DNA of 17,697 nt from an uncultured Lachnospiraceae bacterium (GTDB lineage: Bacteria; Bacillota; Clostridia; Lachnospirales; Lachnospiraceae): the NCBI GenBank assembly GCA_910578405.1, contig CAJTQO010000057.1, forward strand, positions 1 to 17,697, in the 5' to 3' direction. A program made the translations under genes and the position numbers. Of this stretch, positions 7,501 through 14,205 are shown one piece after another; the stretch's first letter is position 1; every line of letters begins with the position of its first letter. A model generated the notes under the pieces. The model did no database searches and was not told the origin of the DNA. It was given only the letters and a program-made list of their open reading frames with translations.

Positions 7501-8159
7501 AACAGGTTATCCAGGGCGCGAAGTACACTTTTGACCAGGATGGCGTGCTTTCCACTGCATCCGGGCATATGGGCATTGACGTGTCCAGATGGAATGGCAA
7601 TATTGATTGGAATGCAGTGAAGAATTCCGGGGTGTCTTATGTGATTATACGCTGCGGCTACCGTGGCTCCACCACAGGCGCTTTGATTGAAGATTCCATG
7701 TTCCGCAGCAATATCCAGGGAGCCAGTTCGGCGGGACTGAAAGTCGGCATATATTTTGTGACCCAGGCTGTCAATGAGGTAGAGGCTGTGGAAGAGGCTT
7801 CCATGGTTCTTGGCATGATTGGCGGATACCATATTTCCTACCCGGTGTTTTTGGATGTGGAGCCAAGCGGCGGCAGGGGAGACAGCATTAGCCGGGATAT
7901 GCGCACGGCAGTGTGCCGGGCATTCTGCCAGACAATACAAAATTCAGGCTATACCGCAGGCATTTATGCAAGCAATAACTGGCTGAACGAAAAAATGGAT
8001 GCGCCGGGGCTGGCTAATTTCAAAATATGGATGGCGCATTATGCGGCAGAACCAAGCTATAAGACAACCAGGTACGATTTGTGGCAGTATTCAGCAAAGG
8101 GTAAGGTGTCCGGTATTTCCGGGGATACGGATTTAAACATTAGCTATTTGGGATACTAA
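4596..8159 (+). CDS. Giant membrane-anchored GH25 lysozyme with acidic, repeat-containing cytoplasmic head
   Basis: A protein of 1187 residues. The first 460 or so residues are hydrophilic, mostly acidic low-complexity sequence with a 13-copy pentapeptide repeat and a basic stretch just before a single membrane helix (5985-6048). Outside follow a beta-rich domain with SVQKDLKIKFVN (about 6255-6550), a Ser/Gly/Lys linker, a Big_2 Ig-like domain (about 6927-7170), a Gln-rich repeat linker, one choline-binding-like module (GWQTLDGKTYYFD, from 7437) and a C-terminal GH25 muramidase domain (7563-8157). GH25 residues are intact: GIDVSRWNG (Asp995), DVE (Asp1087, Glu1089) and the final GDTDLN. It should cut the MurNAc-GlcNAc bond of peptidoglycan from the outer membrane face. 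ATG 4596 is chosen for its ggagg site and because the upstream ATG 4551 lies inside the promoter. It is monocistronic, with its own promoter and terminator. Confidence 0.9.
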   Translation: MEKKKRKKAHYDGAARPDGWDGKKTSGAYFDEDWAEDDYFEGEAQQDGTMTETGWLDSDAKEAGLGYEEADKGQEEEQEQDKYREWEGASNPGPCLLEKDKTGDGWVWNWPLETHGEGLLAAGTGKLETKGAEASFAETEAPESETQECETPECETQECETPECEMQKSETHEMEMQKSETQKCETQKCETQKCKTQKYETQEIEMQEEEGFLDEEEEEDEELKNRYLGKRYDENAEAEDICHIGEEYAEDIGEDYIDETEEEYAESAAWGYIDEDGEENVKDANKERADETVEGCAEERRKDCLPGCERAHTADAKKDDRAGHGQRDTEEEYLDEEEGEFEEKYEEEYDGSAKNEKEIGGKTKEGSDFLYGEKNDLGETYQYASEEDKESYREHCLEEKTDKKNPNSQRKKGKASPYTAGYRDKQENRKNRRARKGRQIKEYRAARQKKTLPYRIRNIDIMDYIVASAGVLILAGAIVMGTVYANAQMAAVQVASFAEVGMQMEGIAVIGESGLLAMTDAQNEKAAVAEAEAAEEAAVVKEYEEKELYAEGSISVEMRLSSVQKDLKIKFVNKETGKLISSVPFAVTVVGEDKKNYVLKDEDMDGIIYQANAVPGNCQVAMMEVEDAKEYSISTQSVAVTVKDTIEYKKVDVADEIKKESEVNAAAEDTRRNPSGESGLKDTVGFVESTKEVTEKPAGADTEKKPDGKGQGTDAAGAEKDKGEENTASLDGNAGAAGSVQTISYEEISKDKITDPAAAFVEEGGANQAGDGADPAQPAVFLNRTEAKVLTNHTIQLSADVKGLEEKSVTWVSDNNAVATVALDGTVTGVSEGTAVIMVICNGDNNLTALCTVKVQTESSADYNTKLSDNDGNALYVMEAEGKYREAVYADYYTVDKFYFITQTGQDNQGQEGQPSEGQDNQGQENQPSEGQPSEGQEPPPEEVRYTGWQTLDGKTYYFDANGNKVTGEQVIQGAKYTFDQDGVLSTASGHMGIDVSRWNGNIDWNAVKNSGVSYVIIRCGYRGSTTGALIEDSMFRSNIQGASSAGLKVGIYFVTQAVNEVEAVEEASMVLGMIGGYHISYPVFLDVEPSGGRGDSISRDMRTAVCRAFCQTIQNSGYTAGIYASNNWLNEKMDAPGLANFKIWMAHYAAEPSYKTTRYDLWQYSAKGKVSGISGDTDLNISYLGY
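5026..5220 (+). repeat. Thirteen tandem 15-bp units coding a pentapeptide repeat
   Basis: Thirteen contiguous 15-bp units close to gcgaaacgcaaaaat, with no spacers, run from 5026 to 5220. They encode Cys/Ser-Glu-Thr-Gln-Glu/Lys, with early units tending to ETPE or ETQE and later ones to ETQK. Seven units carry Cys at the first position. Central units are nearly identical and edge units have drifted, as expected for slippage-driven growth. The units lack stops in the other frames, which creates long spurious reading frames on both strands. Confidence 0.95.
7308..7400 (+). repeat. 39-bp tandem repeat coding an extracellular Gln-rich linker
   Basis: Two 39-bp units (7308-7346 and 7347-7385) encode GQDNQGQ-E-x-QPSE, followed by a 15-bp partial unit (7386-7400) repeating GQPSE. 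It forms a flexible hydrophilic spacer between the Big_2 domain and the wall-binding/GH25 part of the protein. Confidence 0.9.
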
Positions 8160-8169
8160 TACAGGGAAA

Positions 8170-8204
8170 AGGAGCCGGGAAGCGGCTCCTGTCCGTTATT
8201 TTTT
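8170..8204 (+). terminator. Rho-independent terminator of the large GH25 gene
   Basis: aggagccg (8170-8177) pairs with cggctcct (8183-8190) around a 5-base loop, followed by a T-rich run (gttatttttt, ending 8204). It begins 11 bases after the stop codon, so the large GH25 gene is probably transcribed separately from rmlB. Confidence 0.8.
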
Positions 8205-8277
8205 GCAGTTTTTCCCCATTTTTTGGCGGATTGAAAAATTTAGTTGTCTTTTAAACCGTATTGAGGTATATTTATAT

Positions 8278-8412
8278 CACATGATGATTTGTATCGCAGG
8301 ATAATTTGCATGATGTGATGCTTTGCAAGATGTGATAGTTCGTATGATGTGATGATTTGTAAGATGTGATGATTGGCATGATGTGATATTTATATGATGT
8401 GATGCTTTTTAT
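8278..8412 (+). repeat. 17-bp iteron-like tandem array in the intergenic gap
   Basis: Eight tandem units start at 8278, 8295, 8312, 8329, 8346, 8363, 8380 and 8396. The period is 17 bp, with one 16-bp unit (8380-8395). The consensus is close to gatgtgatgatttgnat. The octamer gatgtgat is exact in the last six units; the first two are degenerate in that half. There are no spacers, so it is not CRISPR, and no open reading frame follows it. The A/T-rich direct repeats resemble iterons or a multi-site binding array in layout. Confidence 0.88.
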
Positions 8413-8736
8413 CATAGGGCGCTTTTTATCAGGCGGCGTTTTTTGCATAAAGCTTTAGATTATATGACGCTTTGTGATATTTTCATTCATATGTAATGCT
8501 CCATCATGTGATTTAGTGTTTCACTGTCATGTGATACGCTATGGCGTAATGCTTTTCGCCTTATAGGAACTGGCCGGACAGGAGGATGCATTTATAAGCC
8601 CGCATTCCAGACAGGCAAAAGCGCAAACGACTTAAAAAAACTGTCAGTTTGCGGTTTAGTTCAAGGGAAAGGATAAAGAAAGATACCGCATAAAAATAGA
8701 AAATAAGAGCGTAGTAAGAAAGTGAGAGGAAGAAAA
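8413..8736 (+). other. Non-coding stretch with decayed repeats and the rmlB leader
   Basis: No plausible gene is seen here. From 8413 to about 8560 the sequence keeps fragments of the 17-bp repeat (gctttttat, catgtgat at 8505 and 8528), suggesting decayed units. A weak candidate promoter for rmlB is TTGCGG (8649-8654), 17 bases, GATAAA (8672-8677). An imperfect hairpin (gcaaac near 8617 with gtttgc near 8648) precedes it. The rmlB ribosome site gagg lies at 8726-8729. Confidence 0.45.
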
Positions 8737-9819
8737 ATGAGGACTTATCTGGTAACGGGAGGGGCAGGGTTCATTGGCTCCAATTATATTCATTATATGT
8801 TTCGTAAATATGGGGATGAAATCCGGATTATCAATGTGGATGCCCTTACCTATGCAGGAAATCTGGAAAACCTGAAAGAAGTGGAAGGGCGGGACAACTA
8901 TACTTTTGTAAAGGCGGATATTTGCGACAAAGAGGCCATTGCGAAGATTTTTACCGAAAATGACATTGACCGTGTGGTGCATTTTGCGGCGGAGAGCCAT
9001 GTGGACAGGAGTATCCGCACCCCGGAGGTTTTTGTGCAGACCAATGTATTGGGGACGGCAGTGATGCTCAACTGTGCCAAGGCAGCCTGGGAACTGCCGG
9101 ACGGCAGCTATAAGGAAGGGAAGAAATTCCTGCATGTTTCCACGGATGAGGTATACGGCTCGTTAGAAGAGGATGGCGGATATTTCTATGAGACTACGCC
9201 CTATGCGCCTCACAGCCCTTATTCAGCCAGCAAGGCAAGTTCGGACATGCTGGTAAAGGCATATATGGACACCTATCATTTTCCGGCAAACATTACCAAC
9301 TGCTCCAACAATTATGGCCCGTACCAGTTCCCGGAGAAACTGATTCCGCTTATTATCAACAATGCGCTTCAGGGAAAGAAGCTCCCGGTATATGGGGACG
9401 GCAAGAACGTAAGGGATTGGCTCTATGTGGAAGACCATGCGAAAGCCATCGACTTGGTGCAGGAAAAAGGCAGGCTGTTTGAAACGTACAACGTAGGCGG
9501 CCATAACGAAAAGCAGAACATTGAAATTATTCGCATCATCCTGGAAACCCTCCAGGAAATGCTGCCGGAGGGCGATTCAAGAAAAGCGCTGGTAAAGGAA
9601 GACCTGATTACCTATGTGGAAGACAGGAAAGGCCACGACCGCCGTTACGCCATTGCGCCGGACAAAATCAAAGCGGAAATCGGCTGGGAGCCGGAAACCA
9701 TGTTCAAGGAAGGCATCCGCCGCACCATCCAATGGTTTTTCGAACATGAGGACTGGATGAGGAACGTAACCAGCGGTGACTACCAGAAATACTACGAAGA
9801 GATGTATAACGCAAAATAA
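8737..9819 (+). CDS. rmlB: dTDP-glucose 4,6-dehydratase
   Basis: A 360-residue short-chain dehydrogenase/reductase (extended class), the usual length for RmlB. It converts dTDP-glucose to dTDP-4-keto-6-deoxyglucose, the second step of dTDP-L-rhamnose synthesis, in the cytoplasm with tightly bound NAD. The Rossmann motif GGAGFIG is at residues 8-14. The catalytic Thr136-Asp137-Glu138 (STDEVYG) and Tyr162-x-x-x-Lys166 (YSASK) are intact. NNYGPYQFPEKLIPL and the YGDGKNVRDWLYVEDH segment are characteristic of the enzyme. The start at ATG 8737 is set by gagg 7 bases upstream; a GTG at 8722 would overlap that site. It probably heads the polysaccharide operon, with rmlA 151 bases downstream. Confidence 0.97.
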   Translation: MRTYLVTGGAGFIGSNYIHYMFRKYGDEIRIINVDALTYAGNLENLKEVEGRDNYTFVKADICDKEAIAKIFTENDIDRVVHFAAESHVDRSIRTPEVFVQTNVLGTAVMLNCAKAAWELPDGSYKEGKKFLHVSTDEVYGSLEEDGGYFYETTPYAPHSPYSASKASSDMLVKAYMDTYHFPANITNCSNNYGPYQFPEKLIPLIINNALQGKKLPVYGDGKNVRDWLYVEDHAKAIDLVQEKGRLFETYNVGGHNEKQNIEIIRIILETLQEMLPEGDSRKALVKEDLITYVEDRKGHDRRYAIAPDKIKAEIGWEPETMFKEGIRRTIQWFFEHEDWMRNVTSGDYQKYYEEMYNAK

Positions 9820-9856
9820 AAATCCCATGTGGGATATGTAAGTTGGAATAAAACCA

Positions 9857-9945
9857 GCGTCTGCCCCTAAAATGCCGGAAGGATTTCAGGATGTGGAAAC
9901 AGCCGGAAATGCTTCCAGAAAGGTGGGCATTGGGAGGGCAGACGC
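9857..9945 (+). other. Nested inverted repeats in the rmlB-rmlA intercistronic region
   Basis: gcgtctgccc (9857-9866) is perfectly complementary to gggcagacgc (9936-9945). Inside, tgcc (9873-9876) can pair with ggca (9926-9929) and ggaag (9877-9881) with cttcc (9912-9916), all properly nested. The RNA could fold into a long imperfect hairpin ending 12 bases before the rmlA ribosome site. No T-run follows, so it is not a standard terminator; a processing, stability or translation-control element is possible. Confidence 0.45.
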
Positions 9946-9970
9946 GGCACTGGAATCAGGAGGAACGGGA

Positions 9971-10840
9971 ATGAAAGGAATTATTCTGGCCGGCGGGAGC
10001 GGAACCAGGCTTTATCCATTGACAAAAGCAGTGTCCAAACAGATTCTGCCGGTATACGATAAACCGATGATATATTACCCTTTATCAACATTGATGCTTG
10101 CCGGGATACGTGAAATATTAATTATTTCCACGCCCCGTGACCTTCCGGCGTTTAAAGAACTGTTCGGCACAGGGGAGCAGCTTGGGCTGGAACTGGAATA
10201 CGCGGTGCAGGAGCATCCAAGGGGCCTGGCCGATGCATTTTTGATTGGGGCGGATTTTATAGGGAATGAACGGGTGGCGCTGGTGCTTGGCGACAATATT
10301 TTTTATGGACAGAGCTTTTCCAGAGTGCTGCGGGAAGTGGCTTCCAGGGAAAAGGGGGCTACGATTTTCGGCTATTATGTAAGAGATCCGCGAGAGTATG
10401 GCGTGGTGGAATTTGACGAAACGGGAAAGGCCCTTTCCATAGAAGAAAAACCGGAAAAACCAAAGAGCAATTATGCGGTGCCGGGACTGTATTTTTATGA
10501 CAATGATGTGGTGGAAATCGCCAGGAACGTAAAGCCGTCCAACCGCGGGGAAATAGAAATTACGAGCATTAATAATGAATACCTGAGCCGGGGGACTTTG
10601 ATGGTGGAAACGCTGGGCAGGGGCTTTGCATGGCTGGATACGGGAAGCCATGATTCTTTGCTGGACGCGTCGGACTTTGTGGCGGCATTCCAGAAAAGGC
10701 AGGGGCTTTATATCTCCTGTATCGAAGAGATTGCCTATAAGAGAGGGTTTATTACAAAGGAGCAGCTTCTAAAGCTTGCGGAACCGTTGATGAAAACAAA
10801 TTATGGGAAATATCTGGTAGAGGTTGCGAATGGGCTCTAA
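9971..10840 (+). CDS. rmlA: Glucose-1-phosphate thymidylyltransferase
   Basis: A 289-residue nucleotidyltransferase, the standard RmlA length. It joins glucose-1-phosphate and dTTP to form dTDP-glucose, the first step of dTDP-L-rhamnose synthesis. The nucleotide-binding loop LAGGSGTRLYP is at residues 6-16, the metal-site Asp108 lies in LVLGDNIFYG, and EEKPEKPKSNYAVPGLYFYD and WLDTGSHDSL are family signatures. The start ATG 9971 has a perfect aggagg (9958-9963) 7 bases upstream. The frame extends upstream to 9872, but that extension has no family sequence and runs through the inverted repeats. Its last 11 bases overlap the start of the next gene, so the two are probably translationally coupled. 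Confidence 0.97.
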   Translation: MKGIILAGGSGTRLYPLTKAVSKQILPVYDKPMIYYPLSTLMLAGIREILIISTPRDLPAFKELFGTGEQLGLELEYAVQEHPRGLADAFLIGADFIGNERVALVLGDNIFYGQSFSRVLREVASREKGATIFGYYVRDPREYGVVEFDETGKALSIEEKPEKPKSNYAVPGLYFYDNDVVEIARNVKPSNRGEIEITSINNEYLSRGTLMVETLGRGFAWLDTGSHDSLLDASDFVAAFQKRQGLYISCIEEIAYKRGFITKEQLLKLAEPLMKTNYGKYLVEVANGL

Positions 10841-12389
10841 TGTAAAGCGGATGGCTGTTTTTATGGTTATCGTTATGTTTGCCGCAGTGGCAGGCATTGT
10901 CTGGTATGGCAACCATACGTCGCGGCAGAAAAAGGAAGAAGCGGCGATGGCGCAGCAGGACGGGCAGATGCAGGGAGAAAGCCAGGGAGGGCAGATTGGG
11001 GAAGACACCCGTGCGTTCCTGACGGACGAGACATTTTTCGACCCGGACAAGCAGCCATATTCTTCCATAGAAAAGTACCAGGGCAAAGGCTTATCGTTGC
11101 TTATGACTTCGGTGCAGAGGGATTTGCGCATTCAGATTGTGGATAATGCAGGGAATCTGGTGAAGGGGGAGAATTTTTGCGTCGTTTTAAATAAAACGGA
11201 CGAGTATACCGATGAAGACCAGGACGGCGTGATTTATATTGAACACCTGCGGGCAGGCGATTATGCGGTGGAGCTGAAAGAGCTTCCCGGGTATATGGCG
11301 CCTAGCGGCCCGGCGCAGATTACGGTAAAGCAGAAGGTGGAATATGTGGTAATTGACGATATCAGCCTGCTTATTTATACAGAGGATGAGATTAATGCCG
11401 AGCTGGAAGATTTAGAGTCGGAGGCGGCGCAGGAGGATGTGGACGATACAGAGATTACGAGGATACAGGATGGCACGAACAATGCGAAATTCGGCATTGA
11501 CGTATCCAAATGGAATAAGGAGATTGACTGGGACAGGGTAAAGGAAGCCGGTGTGGAATTTGCCATTATCCGTTTGGGATACCGCGGCGCTACCACAGGG
11601 GCGCTGGTGGAAGATCCTTATTTTGCGAAAAACATGAAGGGAGCAGCCGACGCGGGGATTCCGGTGGGCGTATATTTCTTTACCCAGGCAGTGGACGCAG
11701 TGGAAGCGGTGGAAGAGGCCAGCATGGTCATTACGCTGTGCAAGGATTATAAGCTTAGCTACCCTGTATTTATTGATGTGGAAGGGCTTGGCGGAAACGG
11801 TAGGGCGGATGGGCTGGACATTAAAACAAGGACACAGGTCTGCGCAGCGTTCTGCAAGACGATAGAAGGAGCTGGATACCGGGCAGGGGTGTACAGTTCC
11901 AGGAACTGGTATAACGGTATGTTAGATGTGAGTGAGCTGGACGATTATATTATATGGCTGGCGGAATACCGGGATGTGCCGCTTTACCAGGGATATTACC
12001 ATATGTGGCAGTATACTTCCGGCGGCAGTGTGGACGGGATAGAAGGGAATGTGGATTTTAACCTAAGTTACTTAAAAGTTAGCGATATCCAGCCAATGAA
12101 CCAGGAAGGCACTTATCTTCTGCCGGAGGAGGAAGCGCAGGGGATAGAAGCCGGGAGTAAGGCGGACGACGGGGAAGAGGAAGACGAAGCTGCTGCAAAG
12201 AGCGGGAAGAAAGATATAAAAGAGGACGAGGAAGAAGAACAGGAAGGGCAAGAGAACGCACAAGAGGAAAATCCGGACGCCAATGAAGAGGAAGACGCTA
12301 CGCAAGGGGAAAAGGACAGAACGATACAAGCGGATATAGGCGTGCAGAGGCAGGAGGAAGAGGAAACGGGAGAAGATGGGAATCTTTAG
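10830..12389 (+). CDS. Membrane-anchored GH25 muramidase with acidic C-terminal tail
   Basis: A 519-residue surface peptidoglycan hydrolase placed inside the rml operon. It has an N-terminal signal anchor (bases 10851-10905), a short Gln/Lys-rich stalk, a beta-rich domain with SVQRDLRIQIVDN (about 11091-11370) shared with the larger GH25 protein, a GH25 domain (about 11490-12080) and a tail of about 100 residues that is strongly acidic. GH25 catalytic positions are present: Asp224 in GIDVSKWN, Asp316 and Glu318 in IDVEG, and GNVDFN near the domain end. The central segment TTGALVED to FFTQAVDAVEAVEEAS is closely similar to its paralogue, which points to duplication. ATG 10830 has agagg 6 bases upstream; TTG 10824 is less likely. 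Coupling to rmlA suggests coordinated production with the polysaccharide, perhaps to open wall for attachment. Confidence 0.92.
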   Translation: MGSNVKRMAVFMVIVMFAAVAGIVWYGNHTSRQKKEEAAMAQQDGQMQGESQGGQIGEDTRAFLTDETFFDPDKQPYSSIEKYQGKGLSLLMTSVQRDLRIQIVDNAGNLVKGENFCVVLNKTDEYTDEDQDGVIYIEHLRAGDYAVELKELPGYMAPSGPAQITVKQKVEYVVIDDISLLIYTEDEINAELEDLESEAAQEDVDDTEITRIQDGTNNAKFGIDVSKWNKEIDWDRVKEAGVEFAIIRLGYRGATTGALVEDPYFAKNMKGAADAGIPVGVYFFTQAVDAVEAVEEASMVITLCKDYKLSYPVFIDVEGLGGNGRADGLDIKTRTQVCAAFCKTIEGAGYRAGVYSSRNWYNGMLDVSELDDYIIWLAEYRDVPLYQGYYHMWQYTSGGSVDGIEGNVDFNLSYLKVSDIQPMNQEGTYLLPEEEAQGIEAGSKADDGEEEDEAAAKSGKKDIKEDEEEEQEGQENAQEENPDANEEEDATQGEKDRTIQADIGVQRQEEEETGEDGNL

Positions 12390-12511
12390 GACAGTGCGTG
12401 AAAATTCTGTAATCAATAGGTAAGGATATGCATTCTGTTTAAATTTTAAGCTTCTTTTTGAAAAGAGGGAAAGAAAAAAGGATTGCTGCAGGAGAGGAGA
12501 AGGACAGGAAA

Positions 12512-13069
12512 ATGGGAAAGATTGTGGTGGAAACATGTGAAATAGAAGGGCTTAAGGTAATTACCCCCGCAGTGTTTGGGGACGCCAGAGGGTATTTTAT
12601 GGAAACATATAATTTCAATGATTATAAAGAGGCGGGCATTCCTCATGTTTTTGTGCAGGATAACCAGTCTTCGTCGAAGAAAGGGGTGCTTCGGGGGCTG
12701 CATTTCCAGAAGGAGTTCCCCCAGGATAAGCTGGTGCGTGTGTTAAGCGGCGAGGTATATGATGTGGCGGTAGACCTGCGCAAGGGCAGCGCAACGTTTG
12801 GAAAGTGGTTTGGCGTGCTTTTATCTGCGGAAAATAAGAAACAGTTTTTTGTCCCGAAAAATTTTGCCCATGGCTTCCTGGTGCTGTCGGATTATGCGGA
12901 GTTTGCGTATAAATGCACGGATTTTTACCATCCAAACGATGAGGGCGGGCTTCTTTATAATGATCCGGATATCGGTGTGCAGTGGCCTATTCCTGAGGGC
13001 ATGGAGTTAATTTTGTCCGATAAGGATACCAAATGGGGCGGCATTAAAGCATTTGCAGCGGACAGGTAA
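12512..13069 (+). CDS. rmlC: dTDP-4-dehydrorhamnose 3,5-epimerase
   Basis: A 185-residue cupin-fold epimerase of normal RmlC length. It epimerises dTDP-4-keto-6-deoxyglucose at C3 and C5, the third step toward dTDP-L-rhamnose. His64 in GVLRGLHFQ is the catalytic base position. DARGYFMETY, the VRVLSGEVYDVAVDLRKGS strand, PKNFAHGF and FYHPNDEGG are family signatures. I chose ATG 12512 because family sequence starts there and a purine-rich aagga lies 7 bases upstream; the TTG at 12458 lacks support. The 122-base gap after the GH25 gene contains no clear terminator, so read-through is likely. The next gene begins 14 bases downstream. Confidence 0.96.
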   Translation: MGKIVVETCEIEGLKVITPAVFGDARGYFMETYNFNDYKEAGIPHVFVQDNQSSSKKGVLRGLHFQKEFPQDKLVRVLSGEVYDVAVDLRKGSATFGKWFGVLLSAENKKQFFVPKNFAHGFLVLSDYAEFAYKCTDFYHPNDEGGLLYNDPDIGVQWPIPEGMELILSDKDTKWGGIKAFAADR

Positions 13070-13083
13070 AGGGGCTGCATGGT

Positions 13084-14127
13084 ATGAAAAAGGCAGAAGA
13101 GGGCGCCTCAAAGCCGCCTCGTAAAAAGAAAAAGAAGATAAGCATATCAAAGAAAGAAGCGGCAATGGGTACTTTTTATGTCCTTGCCGCTACTTTGACA
13201 GCCGTGGTAGTGGTGCATCATAATCCGTTGGCAGACCAGGTGACAGAAATGATGAAGAAGGTGATGGCCTGTCTGTTAATCGCATTTACCTGCGTGATTT
13301 TTGGCATTTTTTATGACCGTCTTACCGTCTTGCCAAAGGAATTGTACCAGAGCCGCAGACTAATCTGGAAGTTGGCCAAAAATGATTTTAAGAAGCGTTA
13401 TGCGGGTTCCTATCTTGGCATGGTGTGGGCCTTTGTGCAGCCGGTCGTTACGGTGGTGATGTACTGGATTGTGTTTGACCGGGTGTTTGACACAAGGAGC
13501 CAGTTGGTGGCCGGGGGGATTGAAGTGCCCTATGTGCTATACTTAACGGCAGGATTGGTGCCGTGGTTTTATTTTACTGAGGCGCTGACCAATGGGACAA
13601 TGGCGTTAATGGAATATAATTACCTGGTGAAAAAGGTGGTATTTAAAATCAGCATCCTGCCAATTATAAAAGTGATAGCGGCTACGTTTATCCATCTGTT
13701 TTTTGTGGTTGTGCTGTTTATCATAGCAATTGCCTATGGCTATTACCCAAGCATTTATACGCTCCAGATTTTTTATTACAGTTTTTGTGAATTTATTCTG
13801 GTGCTGGCCATTAGTTACACTACTTGCGCAGTAGTGGTGTTTTTTAAGGATTTGCAGCAGATTATTAACATAGCGCTGCAAATCGGTATGTGGGCCACGC
13901 CGATTTTATGGGATATATCTATGCTGACTGACCGGATGAAGCCGATTTTCAAATTAAATCCTATGGTGTATATTGTCAATGGATACCGCAGCGCCATATA
14001 TGAGGAAGAGTGGTTTTTTGAGCATTTTTATTCGTCTACGTATTTCTGGATTTTTACAGTGACATTGTTTTGTATAGGTTCGTTGATTTTCAAACGGCTG
14101 AAGGCGCATTTCGCAGACGTTATGTAA
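13084..14127 (+). CDS. wzm: ABC-2 polysaccharide export permease (Wzm/TagG/RgpC type) with N-terminal extension
   Basis: A 347-residue inner-membrane permease that would move a lipid-linked polysaccharide across the membrane together with the ATPase encoded next. The conserved core begins near residue 90 (LIWKLAKNDFKKRYAGSYLGMVWAF, the amphipathic entry segment) and continues with about six helices to the C-terminal RLKAHFADVM. FKLNPMVYIVNGYRSAIY is typical of the family. Usual members are about 260-275 residues. Here an extra 85 or so residues come first: a very basic stretch (PPRKKKKKISISKK) and two additional hydrophobic segments (about residues 28-46 and 61-78). The start ATG 13084 has agggg about 9 bases upstream. 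TagG, RgpC and Wzm cannot be separated by sequence alone; the Wzt C-terminal domain next door favours a Wzm-like role. Confidence 0.92.
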   Translation: MKKAEEGASKPPRKKKKKISISKKEAAMGTFYVLAATLTAVVVVHHNPLADQVTEMMKKVMACLLIAFTCVIFGIFYDRLTVLPKELYQSRRLIWKLAKNDFKKRYAGSYLGMVWAFVQPVVTVVMYWIVFDRVFDTRSQLVAGGIEVPYVLYLTAGLVPWFYFTEALTNGTMALMEYNYLVKKVVFKISILPIIKVIAATFIHLFFVVVLFIIAIAYGYYPSIYTLQIFYYSFCEFILVLAISYTTCAVVVFFKDLQQIINIALQIGMWATPILWDISMLTDRMKPIFKLNPMVYIVNGYRSAIYEEEWFFEHFYSSTYFWIFTVTLFCIGSLIFKRLKAHFADVM

Positions 14128-14205
14128 AAGGGGACGGCATGGGGTTGTCGGTTGGCCGGTTGGATGGAGAACGGAAAGCAGCTTTGGAAAGCAGGAGTGG
14201 TGGCA

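Noticed and set aside
6939..7940. 333-codon minus-strand frame opposite the GH25 region
   Set aside because: It overlaps well-conserved Big_2, wall-binding and GH25 domains on the plus strand and shows no recognisable protein sequence.
8278..8412. CRISPR array
   Set aside because: The 17-bp units abut directly without unique spacers, and no cas genes are present.
9826..9840. Small hairpin after rmlB (atccc/gggat)
   Set aside because: A 5-bp stem without a T-tract; not a credible terminator.
9872..9970. 33-residue N-terminal extension of RmlA
   Set aside because: The family sequence begins at ATG 9971, which has a perfect aggagg; the extension has no family similarity.
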